From Cryptomeria japonica (Eukaryota > Streptophyta > Pinopsida > Cupressales > Cupressaceae), in assembly GCF_030272615.1 (NCBI RefSeq), contig NC_081413.1, positions 559,897,945-559,961,944 on the forward strand: a DNA stretch of 64,000 nucleotides. The letters are read 5' to 3'. Positions 1-11,989 of this stretch are shown here, in pieces; the first letter of the stretch is position 1, and each line of letters starts with the position of its first letter. The translations under genes were made by a program, and so were the position numbers. Under the pieces are notes generated by a model. The model was not told the DNA's origin and did no database searches. It saw nothing but the letters and a program-made list of their open reading frames with translations.

Positions 1-192
1 ATATCTTCTCTGCTTCACACTACAGATATCTTCTCCCCATTGCTGCAGATATCTTCTTCACATCTTCTCCCCCTTTCACAACAATGCTAAAGTGGAGGCA
101 CAAGCATTCCTGTTCCACTATGCTGCTCCCCCTGAGGAGTAGCATCCTTCAACACATCAATCCTGAAAAATTGGACACTACAATACCTGACT
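1..192 (-). mobile_element. 3' non-coding region of copia element H
   Basis: Read on the minus strand this continues the sequence after the H polyprotein stop, once unit L (198-17920) and one copy of its GATGT duplication are removed. It carries two G-rich purine runs (plus positions about 63-75 and 122-135, GGGGGAG cores) of the kind that prime plus-strand synthesis just before a copia 3' LTR. No LTR start is visible, so the H 3' LTR should lie beyond the left edge. Assignment rests on the matching 5-bp duplication at 193-197 and 17921-17925. Confidence 0.6.
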
Positions 193-839
193 GATGTTGT
201 CATGCCCAAAATTTAGGGCAAGAACAGGGTAATTTTTTTTTTTTAAATCACAACTTAAAACATTAAATTGACAAATATAAAATATTATAACATGTTTTCT
301 CTTACTATGTTTAGAGTTAATCTTAACTCCTAGCTCAAGTAAGCAAATTATTAGTTAAATAAAAATGTGGAATACTAAAATAATTAATTACTATTTTAAC
401 TCAACAAAATTATCCCAATAGATAATTTTGAATCCAAAAATCTAATTTGATAGACAAGGATACCATTAACCCCCAATAGTCTTTATTTGTTTTAAGAAGC
501 ATTTAAATTAGTGTCGACGCCTAGATTTATCAGTGTCTTTATGATAATTAAATATTAGACTGAGCTAAAGCAACTAAAGGGTCAATTATATTTGAAATGA
601 ATATTTTCCTTTTATTTAATTAAAATTTAATAATAATCCACAGATTTCAAGTCATAAATATCACAAACCATTTAGATTCACAATTAAATATTAACTGCAT
701 TAAAATTTAATTCATATCATCTCAATATTATTAAGTTTAAAAATAAATATTAACCTCGTTAATATTTAATTTATGCCATCTCAATATTTTTAAATTTAAA
801 ACAAAAAAATAAATATTAACCTCATTAATATTTAATTCC

Positions 840-902
840 TAAACATCTCCACCTATATAATTATATACATAATTATATATATACAACCATATATATATAT
901 AT

Positions 903-935
<33 letters not shown>

Positions 936-936
936 T
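840..936. repeat. AT-rich simple repeats with a TAA run
   Basis: Alternating TA tracts are followed by about twelve TAA units (roughly 898-936). They lie in L just left of the A insertion point. No function is implied; A landed in strongly AT-rich DNA. Confidence 0.85.
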
Positions 937-974
937 TAATAAATATACATAGATATTATAAATAATATTATGAT

Positions 975-2589
975 TGTAGACGTCTAAAAATGGTCAACGC
1001 TTGCAGAGTCATACTTTAACATTTGCGCATTGCCTTATTTTAGGGTTTTTTGCGTCGCATTAACATTTCTTCTATGTTGCGCACGTGGTCTTTATCACTT
1101 GCGAGCATCGAGTCCTTCTTCTGCATTCTTCATTTGTCTCACTTTCAAATTTGGTCTTGTCGATAACAATCTTCAGTCATGATTTTGGTCGATCTTATCT
1201 TGTCGCATCAATGTGCGTGCTCATTGAGCATATTTTGACATCATCAATTCTAATCGATGATAGAATTAGGGTTTTGTCCTCTTGTCAATCTCGTCAATTT
1301 TGCGATCAATTTGTCATCGATCCTCATCCTTGTCAATTTTGTCATTTTGTGATCGATTTGTCATCGATCGTGGTCATTTTTAATCTCACCAATTTTGCGA
1401 TCGATTCGTCATCAATCCTCGTCCATATCAATTTTGTCATCTTGCGATCAATTTGTCATCGATTGTGGTCATTTTCAATCTTATCATTTTGCAATCGATT
1501 TGTCATCGATCCTTGTCCTGTTGTCAATCTCGTCAATTTTGCGATTGATTTGTCATCAATCGTTGTCCTTCTCAATCATGTCAATTTGGATCAATTAGTC
1601 ATTGTTCCTCATCAATTGGTGCCTATCTCAATTAGTCTTTATCAATATTGGATCAATTAGTCTTTATCAATCTTGGTTAATTTGTCAACCAATCTCAATT
1701 GTTTATCAATCAAATCATTTATCAAGTCAGAATCATGATCAAATCGACCTTATATCAATTATCTTTTGTCAAGACCTAATTGTCGTCCTTGCATTTCTAA
1801 TTCATCTTCTAAGGTTTTATGATTTATTCATTTAATCTTGTTTGTCATTTTCCCTCTAGGTTAAATAATTTATTTATTTATCCTAAGTCTTCTTGTCACA
1901 ATTAAATATTTATTTAATTGGCTAACTAATTCCTCCCTCTTTTTGTGAATTAATTAATGAATGAAAAATTATTAATTAATTTACCTAATTTTCCAATTTC
2001 CTAATTTCCAATTCATCTAATTTTCTATTTTCTCCTATTTTTCTAATATTTCCCCTAATTTCATGGGAATGACATTTCAATCTTGTCATAATTTGTCAAT
2101 CAATCAATTTTGCATAGCAACCTTGTCAATTTTGTCATAATTTGTCAATCAATCAATCTTGCATAGAAAGTGTCAATTTTGTCATAATTTGTCATATTTG
2201 TCATTCTTGATTTGAAATTTCCTTTCAAATCTCTTCATGCTAATCTTGTCTTTTCTCCAATTTATCTATAAATTGGATGAATTTCTTCAATCAGGGCCCC
2301 CGATCGATCAATCAATCATGCTTCTAGTATCCTTATGCTGTCTTGTCAATCTTGCTTTCATATTATGCTTATGCACTTGTAGGTGAGATCCACAAACAAA
2401 GAAATTTGAAGGAGAAAGAAGGACAATGGAGAATTATCTGCATTTGGTTTTCTTTAATTTCATTTTGAATATCTTATCTTCATGTTTTCTATTGAAAGTT
2501 TTTAGGATTGTTATCATTGCAATCTGGTTTTGTGATTGAGCTAGTCTAATTTGCTAATTGCTTTGATGGTTTCCAAATTCCTATCTACA
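975..2589 (+). repeat. A 5' LTR
   Basis: It begins TGTAGACGTC and ends CTATCTACA; the end is set by loss of similarity to the 3' LTR and by the primer site six bases later. It contains the tandem array at 1285-1660. It is about 50 bp longer than the 3' LTR, partly from an extra repeat segment near 1600-1660. Reading frames across it are translations of the tandem array and not genes. Confidence 0.93.
1285..1660 (+). repeat. Degenerate tandem array in A 5' LTR
   Basis: Repeats of roughly 28 and 57 bp built on GCGATCGATTTGTCATCGAT and CAATTTTGTCATTTTGCG. The matching array in the 3' LTR is 12950-13290. The dense GATCGAT content gives many CpG sites, many of which appear as TG or CA variants between copies. 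Confidence 0.85.
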
Positions 2590-2594
2590 TTAAT

Positions 2595-2612
2595 TGGTGA
2601 ACCTGACGTGAA
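2595..2612 (+). other. A primer-binding site (tRNA-Trp type)
   Basis: TGGTGAACCTGACGTGAA lies six bases after the 5' LTR. It matches the complement of the 3' end (CCA included) of plant tRNA-Trp with one mismatch over 18 nt, as I remember that tRNA. Similarity stops at 18 nt, the usual length set by the methylated A58 of the primer tRNA. Confidence 0.8.
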
Positions 2613-2697
2613 CTAACCATTTAACCATGCTTTTGAGTGCCTTTTGAGCTGATTTGCTGGTGAAAACCCAAGAAACAAGGCAACTCAGGGCTTTCTG

Positions 2698-2832
2698 GGC
2701 ACTTCTGCGCCTGTGTAAGAGGGATTTGCGCCTACGTCAGGGGATTTGCGCCTGTGTCAAGGCATTTTGTGCCTGTGTCAAGGCATTCTGCACTTGTGTC
2801 AAGACATTCTGTGCCTGTGTAAGGCCAGAAAC
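2698..2832 (+). repeat. A leader array of 21-bp repeats
   Basis: About six copies of a 21-bp unit with core TTTGCGCCTGTGTCAAGG, soon after the primer site. Read as protein they give a seven-residue repeat (FCACVKA), but no convincing gene extends from it, so I treat it as a leader repeat. The same GCGCCTGTGT core recurs at 11990-12115. Leaders of B and G hold different short repeats in the same place. Confidence 0.8.
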
Positions 2833-4701
2833 AGAGGTGAAAATCAGTGTTTTTACTTGCAAATTACTTTGTTTTGCATTCTATTCTTGTATTCTGGTTT
2901 TCTTTGGTACTAATTCTCTGTGCAGCACCTTGGCATTACGTGTGACAAAGACTAAGAATGAAACTACTAACAAATCTTATGCAGGTTCGCTAGTCAAAGA
3001 CCAAACAAATCAAACTTCTAACTTAGTGATTTTGCAGGTTGCCTTATATTCCAACCAAACTTTGTGTTTGTGATTCATAATTAGGCACCTAGTATGTTTT
3101 CTAAGTAGGATGGAATGAACATGTGTTCACTTTTCTTGTCGAGTTTGACATTGGAGTAGGAGAGTATGCTCTCATCCTTCTTAGGGTGATCAGAAATCCA
3201 GATCTTCGATACCATTCTCATGTTTTGGATTGTTTGTTACCTTTAGAGGGCTTGCCTTCCCGACCATTTGCTTTCTTTTGTAAGCAAGTGACAATCGTGA
3301 GAAGGGAACGACCCAAAGTGAGCACAGCTAGAGTACCTTGGCATTCTAACTCACTATAAATAAATACCTGATGGGTGAAAGCTTTGAAGGAAGGGTTATG
3401 TGGGAAATGTAGCTACTTGGGAAGTGATGACCCTTGGACTCTTTCTCATATCAGCATCTAAGTAGGGCCTCACGGTCTAAATCGTGCTTGCGCGACTACA
3501 TTTGTTTGGTATCTTGGTGGGCCTATGTCTCAATCATGCTTGCGTGACACCAAGGAGTAGCGCTTAGTAGAAATCCTTATTAAACACCTTGTATTTAGAG
3601 GCCAAAAATCCTTCTAGTTGCTTGAGAAGGAGGAGTTTAGATACTTAGAAGAGATACTAAGTTTGCCATGGGGAGATTTCCATGGGGACTGATGCTTGGC
3701 TGCCCTGAGAAGTGAGTGCCGTGGAGGGGAGCCCATGGGGTCAAGCATCTATGTATTCTCCTTGAATCTCATAACAAGTCTACCTCTCAAGTACCTACTA
3801 TCCTTACCTACCATAAGAAATGTGTGAATGAGCATGATTGTCTTGAGTCTAAGTTAAAATATCTTGTCTTCTTTGCTTGTCAAAAGTTGAGTTGTGTCTC
3901 ATTTCAAAAACAAGACAAATTGATTCAAAACAAGGTTAAACACAAGAGTATTTCATTCAACAAAGTTCAAAACACCTTCAAACATGGTTGTCAAACATTT
4001 TTCAAAATCTTGTCTCAACATTCATGTCACTTAGATTTAGGTTCATCCTAGGTTTGCATTTTGCAAGTTCATTGTCAATTACCAAGGTTAGGTTTCACCT
4101 AGGTCATACTCCTTTGCATATCAATAAGGATCATCCATTTGCATGTGTCCTCTTGCATTAGAGTAATACCATTTCATAATTCAACCTTAGGTTTTGTCTT
4201 AGGTTGACATTGTCATACATTTGCATTTGCATCTTTGTCCTCATAACATTAGGTCACATTTGCATACCCTAGGTCTCTTCATTAAGCTTAGGTCATTATC
4301 ATATCATATTAGGGTCATTTGCATAGTAATTGTCCCTTTGCATATAGTGTCAAAACTAGGTTTTGTCATACTTGAGTAATACAAATCTTTGATAAACCCT
4401 AAGTTATTGTTAGGAAGCCTAGACCTTATCAAACTTTTGTCTTTTTGTCATCAATGTCATTTGGTCAAACCTAGCTTAGTATCTAAGCATATAGGGGAGA
4501 CATTGTTATTTTGTCCTTTTATCTTGGTCCTTTTGTCCTTTGAGGTCTAGACATCATTTCAATTTCCTAAGGGTCTCATCTTTAGCTTTGCATTTCAAAA
4601 GTTTGTCTCCAAAAATTCAAAAGGAACAAAAACATTAAGTTGCATTGTCATCCTTTTTAGGTTGCATTTGTCAATCCCATTAGTTGCATTTGCATAGTGA
4701 C
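2833..4701 (+). other. A untranslated leader
   Basis: No coding domain is recognised. A block at 3696-3728 (core CTGAGAAGTGAGTGCCGTGG) matches the leader of element B near 49588-49612, although the surrounding sequence has diverged. The stretch 4020-4680 is T-rich with repeated CTTAGGTT and TTGTCATTTGCAT words. The region is long for a leader and may include decayed gag-like sequence that I cannot identify. Confidence 0.5.
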
Positions 4702-7518
4702 ATGTTCGTTGAAATGAGGTCTCAACCTTCTTACAAAGTCATGTCATCACAATTGAGAAATCAATCATGTCAATCCAATCTCTACATGTCTCAGAACTTG
4801 GATCAAACTTATCATGATGATGTAAATGTCCAAATACAAAACCTAGAGGAGAAACTAGCTCAAGAAAAGGAGATTTTGGAACAAGGAGTGAAAAACATTG
4901 AGAAGAATAGATCACAAATGTCCAAAATGTTTCAAAAATTTCTAGGTCAAAATCCAAAGATTGAGCCAATTGCTGTAAGATCTCTTATTGAATGATCAGA
5001 CATACCAGCTCTCCTCTCACAAATAGAGATGATGAAACAATTTCAAGAAAAGAGACAACAACATTATGTGCCTTCACAACAAGAACAAGAAGGTGTTTAC
5101 TATCAATCAGATTTTCAACCATCACAACCAATTGTTCAATAGTTCAAGTATTTCCAACAGACACAACCAATGGTCCAACATATACAACCAACACAACCAA
5201 TGGTCCAATTTCAACAATATGTCCAACCAACTATACAATGTCAACAAATAGTTCAACCAATGGTGGAATATCAACAAGTTCAATCAACATATCAATGTCA
5301 ACAACCACAATCACAAATTCAAAAACAAAGGTTGCAACATGCACCAAGCCAAATTTTGAATCTGTCAAACCAATTTGATCAACATCTAGTTCGAAATCCA
5401 AACATGACATCAGACCAGAACCAACTCCTTTCCAAACAAGTTCAAATTCTAGATACAACTATGTCAAAACCTCGAAAGAAAGGTGGGTTTAATGCAAGGC
5501 TCTTAAGAATCCTACCAAGTGAGTTCTTTGAAGAAGATCAAGATAATACACTTATGTCTAGCAATACCTCATCCCCTCACAAACAAATTGACTCTCCAGT
5601 GGCATCTATCCCTACACCTTTAGAAGTTTCCCAAGAACCTTCCATATTGTCCTCATCAAACAATACACCCAAGGATGCAATTATCCAAGGGATATCCATA
5701 ATTGATTGCCAAGATAATCCAATTCATGATGCACATCCTTGTCATGTTTCAAAAATACAAGACCCAATGCCACCATGCACTTTATTGCCGTTACCTGTTT
5801 TAGATGACCCCATTCGAAGTCCCTCTTCCTCATGTTCAAGCATTGATTCCTTGCTAGAATCCATCACAAATGTTGAAAGTGCATTTCCTTCATGCCAAAA
5901 CATTGATCCCTTGTCAGAATCCTCCATGCATATCCAAAGTCCAACCCCATGTCAAGAGGATAATTTAGAGCGCGAAGAAACATGTCTTGAAATAGATCAA
6001 GATCAAGATCCTGAAACCTTATCATCCCATCCAATTGTTGACTAGGACCCCATGTTCCCAGACACTCACGATGAATCCCCTATTCTTGTCCATCCTATCC
6101 AAAGCCCTATTGACACTCCATTCCCTGAGAAAGATCAAGATATCCCAGTCCATCCAATCCCAAATAATCCCCTTCCATTTCAAGAACACAATGTCCTTTC
6201 AAATCCCATTGACATTCAAGATATCCCTTCTATCCTTTCCGATGATCCCATTAAAAGTCAAGAGCAAAGCACCTTTAAAGAGGATTCCAATGATCTTCCT
6301 CCTTGTCAAGATCAAATTATTCCTTCTCTTCCTCCATCTCCTTGTCTTAATGCTCCATATACACTCCAAGATCGCATTTCTTTTGATGATCCCATTATTT
6401 CTCCCATTCCATCTCTTGAAGAGCCTATCATTGAACCATATCAACTACACAATCCTAGTCCCCCTCACAATCCTAATCCCCCTCATGATTCTAACGTGTC
6501 AGTGCAAGATGTTCATAAATCTTCGACATGCATAATGGGTTCTTCCACTTTGGTGCAATCTGATCCACTTCAAGATCTCATTATTTCTCTCATATCATAT
6601 CCACCTCATAATGGACTCGTGTCTTCTTCCCAAAGAAAAGAGTATCCTACAAGTCAAGATATTCATAAAGGCAAAGGAGTAGACCTTCATGAGAAAGAAG
6701 ATCTTAAGGGTCATGTCTACACAACTCACTCTCAAGACGTTGGTATCCCTCCATCAAAATCCAAACATATACCTTCCCCATCATACCTTCCATCCATCTT
6801 AGGTCCTTATATCCCTTTGTCCTCTATGCAAGGTCAGCAAAGGCACACATCCTTGAGTAAATTTCATCCATCCAAAAGAAGTCCATTTCATTCATATCCA
6901 TCCATGCATTCCTTTCCCCCTCCAAGCAATTTGGATGCCAAGTATAAAAGTCATAAGTCTAAAAATCCACATGTATTCAAGGATCAACATGTCCAATATA
7001 GTTGACATGTCAAAACAAAGAATAATATGATCTATAAAGAAAAAGAAAAATCCAAAAGGTCATAAAGGCCCACTGAGCAAAATAAAGCAAAGTCAAAATA
7101 TATATGGGTTCCTAAATCCCTTGTGTTAGCAATGCACTCCAAGGAACCACAAAAGCATGAAAAATCAAAAACCATGTGGATCCCTAAGCGGCTCCTTGAA
7201 GCACAAAAGCCTAAAGAAACATCAAAATTGGCATCTAAAATTGCTATTCCTCCATCCAAAGCTCTCAAATTTGTTCCTCCATCACCTTCTTCATCCATTT
7301 TGGGCCCTTATGTCCCAAAATCCCAAGCTATTCCTCCATCCAAATCTCACAATCTGAGATCCATTCTTCCTCCATTAGTCCATCACCCCTCAAGGTGTGT
7401 GCCAATGTTGATCTTGCCTTCATTTCCATCCAGTGAAGCCCAATTCTTCCAATACCCTATCCATTATCCAATGCATAATTTCCATCCTTCGATCCCTTTG
7501 ATCCCATCCTTTGCATAA
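4702..7518 (+). pseudogene. A main ORF: Gln/Pro/Ser-rich protein, gag position
   Basis: One reading frame of about 940 codons is interrupted by five stops (near 4993, 5140, 6043, 7003 and 7063), each explicable as C-to-T change of CGA, CAG or CAA. The N-terminal 90 residues include a short coiled coil (QNLEEKLAQEKEILEQG). A Gln-rich part with repeats such as QPTQPMVQFQQ follows. The rest is rich in Asp, Pro, Ser and His with short repeats (PIxSP, DIPS), and a basic C-terminal part repeats PPSKxxxxxPPS and ILGPY. No zinc knuckle, protease or RT motif is seen. A homologous frame occurs in B (50603-52303), so it is an element protein and not chance. It sits where Gag would be; an unusual Gag-like or disordered accessory protein is possible. 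Function unknown. Confidence 0.7.
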
Positions 7519-7845
7519 ATCCTTGACTTAGTTTCATCTCATTTTCCATGTCCTTATCCTACCAACATCTTTGAGCATGCTTTTAAAGGTCATGGTCTAT
7601 TTTTTTCAAGGCTACTATCCAAAAAAAAAGATGCTTGAGTCCTTCTTCCATCCCCTATCATGTGTCCATCTTCTATTGAAAAAGTCAAAATAATACAAAA
7701 AAAAAAAGTGAAAAAAAAAGGCCAAAAGAAAAAAGTAAACGCAAAAAATAATTCATCCACTAGTGAAAACCTGGCAAATAGGCGTCTTGGGCAAGTACCG
7801 TGATGAAAACCTGGCAAACAGGTGTCATGCGTAATCTATGAACTA
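7519..7845 (+). other. A spacer after main ORF
   Basis: Contains an A-rich run (7690-7750) and two copies of GATGAAAACCTGGCAAA, near 7764 and 7802. No coding domain or structural RNA is recognised. Confidence 0.5.
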
Positions 7846-8010
7846 TCATATCCTTTTGTCCTATTACCCTTCATTATCTAGTCATATCCTATTACCCTTC
7901 ATTATCCAGTCATATCCTCTTACCCTTCATTATCTTGTCATATCCTATTACACTTCATTATCCTATCATGTCCTATTACCCTTCATATCCTATTGTCCAG
8001 TTTCCCTTTC
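7846..8010 (+). repeat. Tandem repeat, about 33 bp, five copies
   Basis: Units read CATATCCTATTACCCTTCAT with small changes, in the non-coding stretch after the main ORF of A. Frames open here only because the period is a multiple of three. Confidence 0.88.
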
Positions 8011-8504
8011 CACCTTTGATCTTGACAAGGTTGAGGATCATTATGAGCATCATGCATCTTGTTTGCAGCTTTTAGTCCATCATAGCTTTTGGTCTTTATC
8101 CATTTGCTTATTATAACCTTTCATCCATATTCCTTAGCTTATTGCAACTTTCTGCCACTATCCCTTAGCCAATCTCGACCTTCAGTCCATGTCCCTTATC
8201 TGTTCTTTGTCTTTCTTATCATATCCATATCTTATCACTATCCATACACTCTTTTTCATTCCTTGATCTTGATCTGACATAAGGATGCAAAATTTAAACA
8301 TAGTTTCAAAAACCTCTTGACATGTCCCTCATGCCATGTCACTGCTTTACATTGTCATATCCAGTCTCTTGTCCCATTACGCAATAGCCCTTGAAAATTG
8401 CATCCGTATTGTCTCCATGATAAAAGGCCTTTGTCTTCTCTCTATCCACCAACATTTTAGAAAGCCTATTTATTCACCTGTCATATTCCTTGCCTTGCTA
8501 GACA

Positions 8505-8790
8505 CGGGGGCAAAAATACAAAAAAATCAAATAAAGTCCTGAAATAATCCAAAAAAATCAAATAACATTCTGAAATAATCCAAAAAAATTAAATAACGTC
8601 TTGAAATAATAATAAAAAAAATCAAATAAAGTCTTGAAATAATCCAAAAAAATCAAATAATGTCCTGAAAAATTCCAAAAAAATCAAATAAAGTCCTGAA
8701 AAAATCCCTTGAAAAAAAAAAAAGTCCCTAAAAAGTCAAATAATGTCCTGAAAAAAAATGAACAAAAAAATTGTAAAAACTCAAAAAAAC
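8505..8790 (+). repeat. A-rich 31-32-bp tandem array in A
   Basis: About eight copies of AAATCAAATAAAGTCCTGAA-type units follow the word ACACGGGGGCAAAA. B holds a similar array at 53470-53880 after CACTGGGGGCATAA, with the same GTCCTGAAAAAATCC core, so its position is conserved between the two elements. Confidence 0.85.
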
Positions 8791-10188
8791 AAAACACCAA
8801 TATCCCCTTTGTGCATAGACAGATCGCTGAGCATACCTCCGACAACACATAATCACACACTGCGCTTTACTAAAATCACACGTTAACAGATGAACTTTTC
8901 AATCAAACCAGACATTCAAACTGATCAAAATTGTCATATCAATCAATCAACATCAATAGCATTTGTCCTTGTCACTATTATCATGGGTCTTATATAGGGT
9001 GTGGTATACTTGAAACTAGACTGTGTCCTATCTTAGATAGGGTACCGCATTCCCTGAAACCAGACAGCATGATCATTCTTGTTTTTCACTTTTGACAATG
9101 ACGATCAAGATGTTTGTTTGACTTGTTGGAATTAGCGAGTCTTATCATTTATTGATTTATTTTTGATCATGTTCCTATGTTGCTCGATGATGTCACTAAG
9201 TGATTTAGAGTGACCGGGATGGTTCATGGTCCTCTTTTTTTTTGTGGTGTTTGTTGTTTGTGGAATGTTTGTCACAAACTGGGGCAACTATATCATTGGG
9301 TGTCTATGATAAGTATGTTTGCTTTGTGAATGCCGCACATACCTTGACCCTTGATGTATGCACCCTAGGATGCTTCACTCATTCCTTGTGTGCGATGTGT
9401 CTGTCTTTTGCAAAAGGGGTTGCGTTTTAGCTCTGGCCTTCAATGCCATGATGCTCTGCATCCGTTTTGCTACATTAAATAAAGGTTCTCACCTACAAAG
9501 TGCATTGGTGAAAGCAATTTTTTCTTTGCCTCTAACTGTCCTCTGTCTAATTTCTTCTTACTAACATTTCTTCTGTCAATTTGGGTAGTCAGTTCGATCT
9601 AGTGCTCCGATCTCCAAAACACATAAGCTGCATCCTGCATTCATTGATTAGTACATTTGTATTATATCAAGCCTATATCAAGCATTTTATCCATTTCATA
9701 TTATAAATGCATAAAAAACACATAAAAATATATTCATACATGTTCCACAATGGTACATAAATAGTGCATAAGACATCCATGCATGGAAAGTCCACATAAG
9801 CCATAACACATTGCATCCCATCATATAGCTGCATATCATATCATATATTAAAACAATATCGAAGTACAAAATTGGACTATCTATCCTAAAGTATGGCCCG
9901 CAAGTTGAATACATAATGTCAAACTACATATGTCTTTGTCATAAGGAGCACGTGCCTCTGTCACTAGGTTCTCCCTCTGTCCTCCTCATCCTTGCCATGT
10001 CTCAAGGATGATGTCCCTCCTGTCCCAGGTCCTGGTTGTGGTGGTCTCATAGATCCACTCACCCCCATGCTGCTCACTGACCTCCAAGAACGTGGTCTGC
10101 TCTCTATCTTTGATTGTGCCCGATATGATACTGCTCTCTGCTATGGTGGAACTGCACTCTCATATAATGTCCTCCAATGGTGTATCTC
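8791..10188 (+). other. A 3' internal non-coding region
   Basis: I see no gene here. The part near 10000-10188 may hold the end of the antisense gene described next, in shifted frames. The rest is unremarkable AT-rich sequence. Confidence 0.45.
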
Positions 10189-11811
10189 CTATCCGATCTC
10201 TACCAACATCTGTGCCATCTCACGTGCACTGGCATCCCTAATCGACCCAACAAACTCAGTCGCTCTCTGTTCTGCTTGTTGTGCTTGTGCTATTGTTGTA
10301 TCTCGCGCCGCTGTCAGTTTGGCTATCTCTGCTCTGAACTGATCTTGCTCTATCCTCAAGATAGCATTCTGTCTCTCTAATGTGGCAATGTGATCATGCT
10401 GACTCGCTGTGGTAGCTCTACATATCTCCATTTCCTCTATGCTAGCTGTCTCTGGCTCTATGGGTATATCCTGCAATGCCTCCCGATCGGCTGAATCTGG
10501 CTCATCCTCATCATCCTCTCTGTCCTCATCATCCTCCTCATCATCCCCTCTGTCCTCATCTTCCTCCTCATCCTCATCATCTCCCTCATCCTCATCTCTA
10601 TCCTCATCATCTCCCTCCTCCTCTCTAGCGAGTGGGAAGTCCTCCTGTCTCCTCAGTATCGGAATATCAGGATCTGTCAATGGCACAGGCTGTTGTCGTG
10701 CAAACCATTTCTCATACTCCTCTGTCATCCCGACATCCACCACATCTGATCTCCAATCCCACTATCTCTGTTGTAGCTGTGTGAAGTTGACATATGCTAT
10801 GTGTGGCTGAATCATCCTCCCCCACTGACTCGTCTCTCTGTGAGATCGGGCAAAGTGTGCAGTCCCTCTCGGTACATCCTGCCTCTCTCCAAACTGTCGT
10901 CTGACTCTCTCTGGCAGGTACATCTCAATCACTCTATAGCAATTCACTGGTCACCCAATTAGGTATCTCTCCTGTCTACAATATGGTAGCTCATCACTAT
11001 CATCTGACCATCCAGGGCAATCAAGATATGGCCTCCATGTAAACTCTCTCAATTTGTCTAGCTCATGTCGCCAATACAATATGTATCCAAAAGGACCCTG
11101 TCTCAATGTACCCCCATAGCAGTACACATATGGTCAATGTGGTACTACCCGTCTCTCTGCAATCAGTCAACATATGGCTTTGCGCTTAAATGCCCATACT
11201 TGTAACAGTGTGACCCCATAGCTCAATGTCTGCACCCCCTGATATGCTATCTGATGCAACTGAAAATATAGCATGGCAAGCACACATGGTCCCCATGCGT
11301 ACACCATCCCCTCTGTCACCATCCGCTCTAGCACTCTTCCCCATCCAATAGAGAATCCATGTCCTCGTCTATCCCCTACTAATAGGCATGCTATAACCAC
11401 AGCTATCACCACATATCGTTGATCGTACTCTGCTGCCATGGTCTCCCAGCCAATCTCCCTCTCTACGATATCTAGATCATCTGTGTCACACTCAAATAAT
11501 CTGCACAAAGCATCTCTCCCTGTCATTGGGTCATACTCTATCATCTCCCCATGAATTAGAATGCGGAGGATACGCCATACATCCTCTAGTGTCACCATCG
11601 CCTCTCCTGTCGGCAGATGGAATAAGGAGGTCTCTGAATGCCATCGCTCTGCCAATGCGGTAAGCAACCCTATGTTTGCCCTAATCTTGGGCATGAATGT
11701 AATATAGTATAATCCAAGTCCTACTAATGTATCTCTATCCGTGCTCCTGAGTCTATGTCGTAACATGAAGCAGTCATGTCGGTTCTCCCGCGTAATTAGT
11801 GGATACTATCA
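10189..11811 (-). pseudogene. Antisense plant-mobile-domain (PMD) gene captured by A
   Basis: On the strand opposite to A, one frame of about 540 codons runs through four in-frame stops (three TGA at CGA-like positions near 11167, 11133 and 10949; one TAG near 10762). The N-terminal part matches the plant mobile domain (aminotransferase-like, as in MAIN and long-form PP7 proteins): LTALAERWHSETSLFHLP followed by GEAMVTLEDVWRIL. Further on come a hydrophobic helix (YVVIAVVIACLLVG), a GWGRVLERMV helix and the downstream block RVIEMYLPERVRRQFG. The C-terminal part is a run of about 50 Asp/Glu/Arg residues (10500-10630) and then a coiled coil. A short frame at 12190-12222 ending at a GTATGT donor-like site could be a first exon, but I could not join it in frame. 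Antisense PMD ORFs are known in some Tat-type Ty3/gypsy elements. The domain call is firm; function in the element is unknown. Confidence 0.82.
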
Positions 11812-11989
11812 ACTTTGCATCACAATTGGGGCACAATTTTGTCAGTTTTAGGGTTTTCTCCTACGGGCTGCATTTCCTTGTTTCATCCACAAACCAGGGT
11901 GTTTCTAATCTATTTTGACCTATCCTACCCTTATCCCCCTTTTCGGGATCATCCGCGTGCTGTTTTCGGTCAAATTAGGGTCCCAAGTG

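Noticed and set aside
1085..1660. Open frame of 191 codons in the A 5' LTR (and its copy at 12760-13293)
   Set aside because: It is the translation of a degenerate tandem array whose periods keep frames open; it recurs in both LTRs and has no domain.
10409..10810. Ser-rich plus-strand frame
   Set aside because: It is the complement of the Asp/Glu-rich stretch of the antisense PMD gene.
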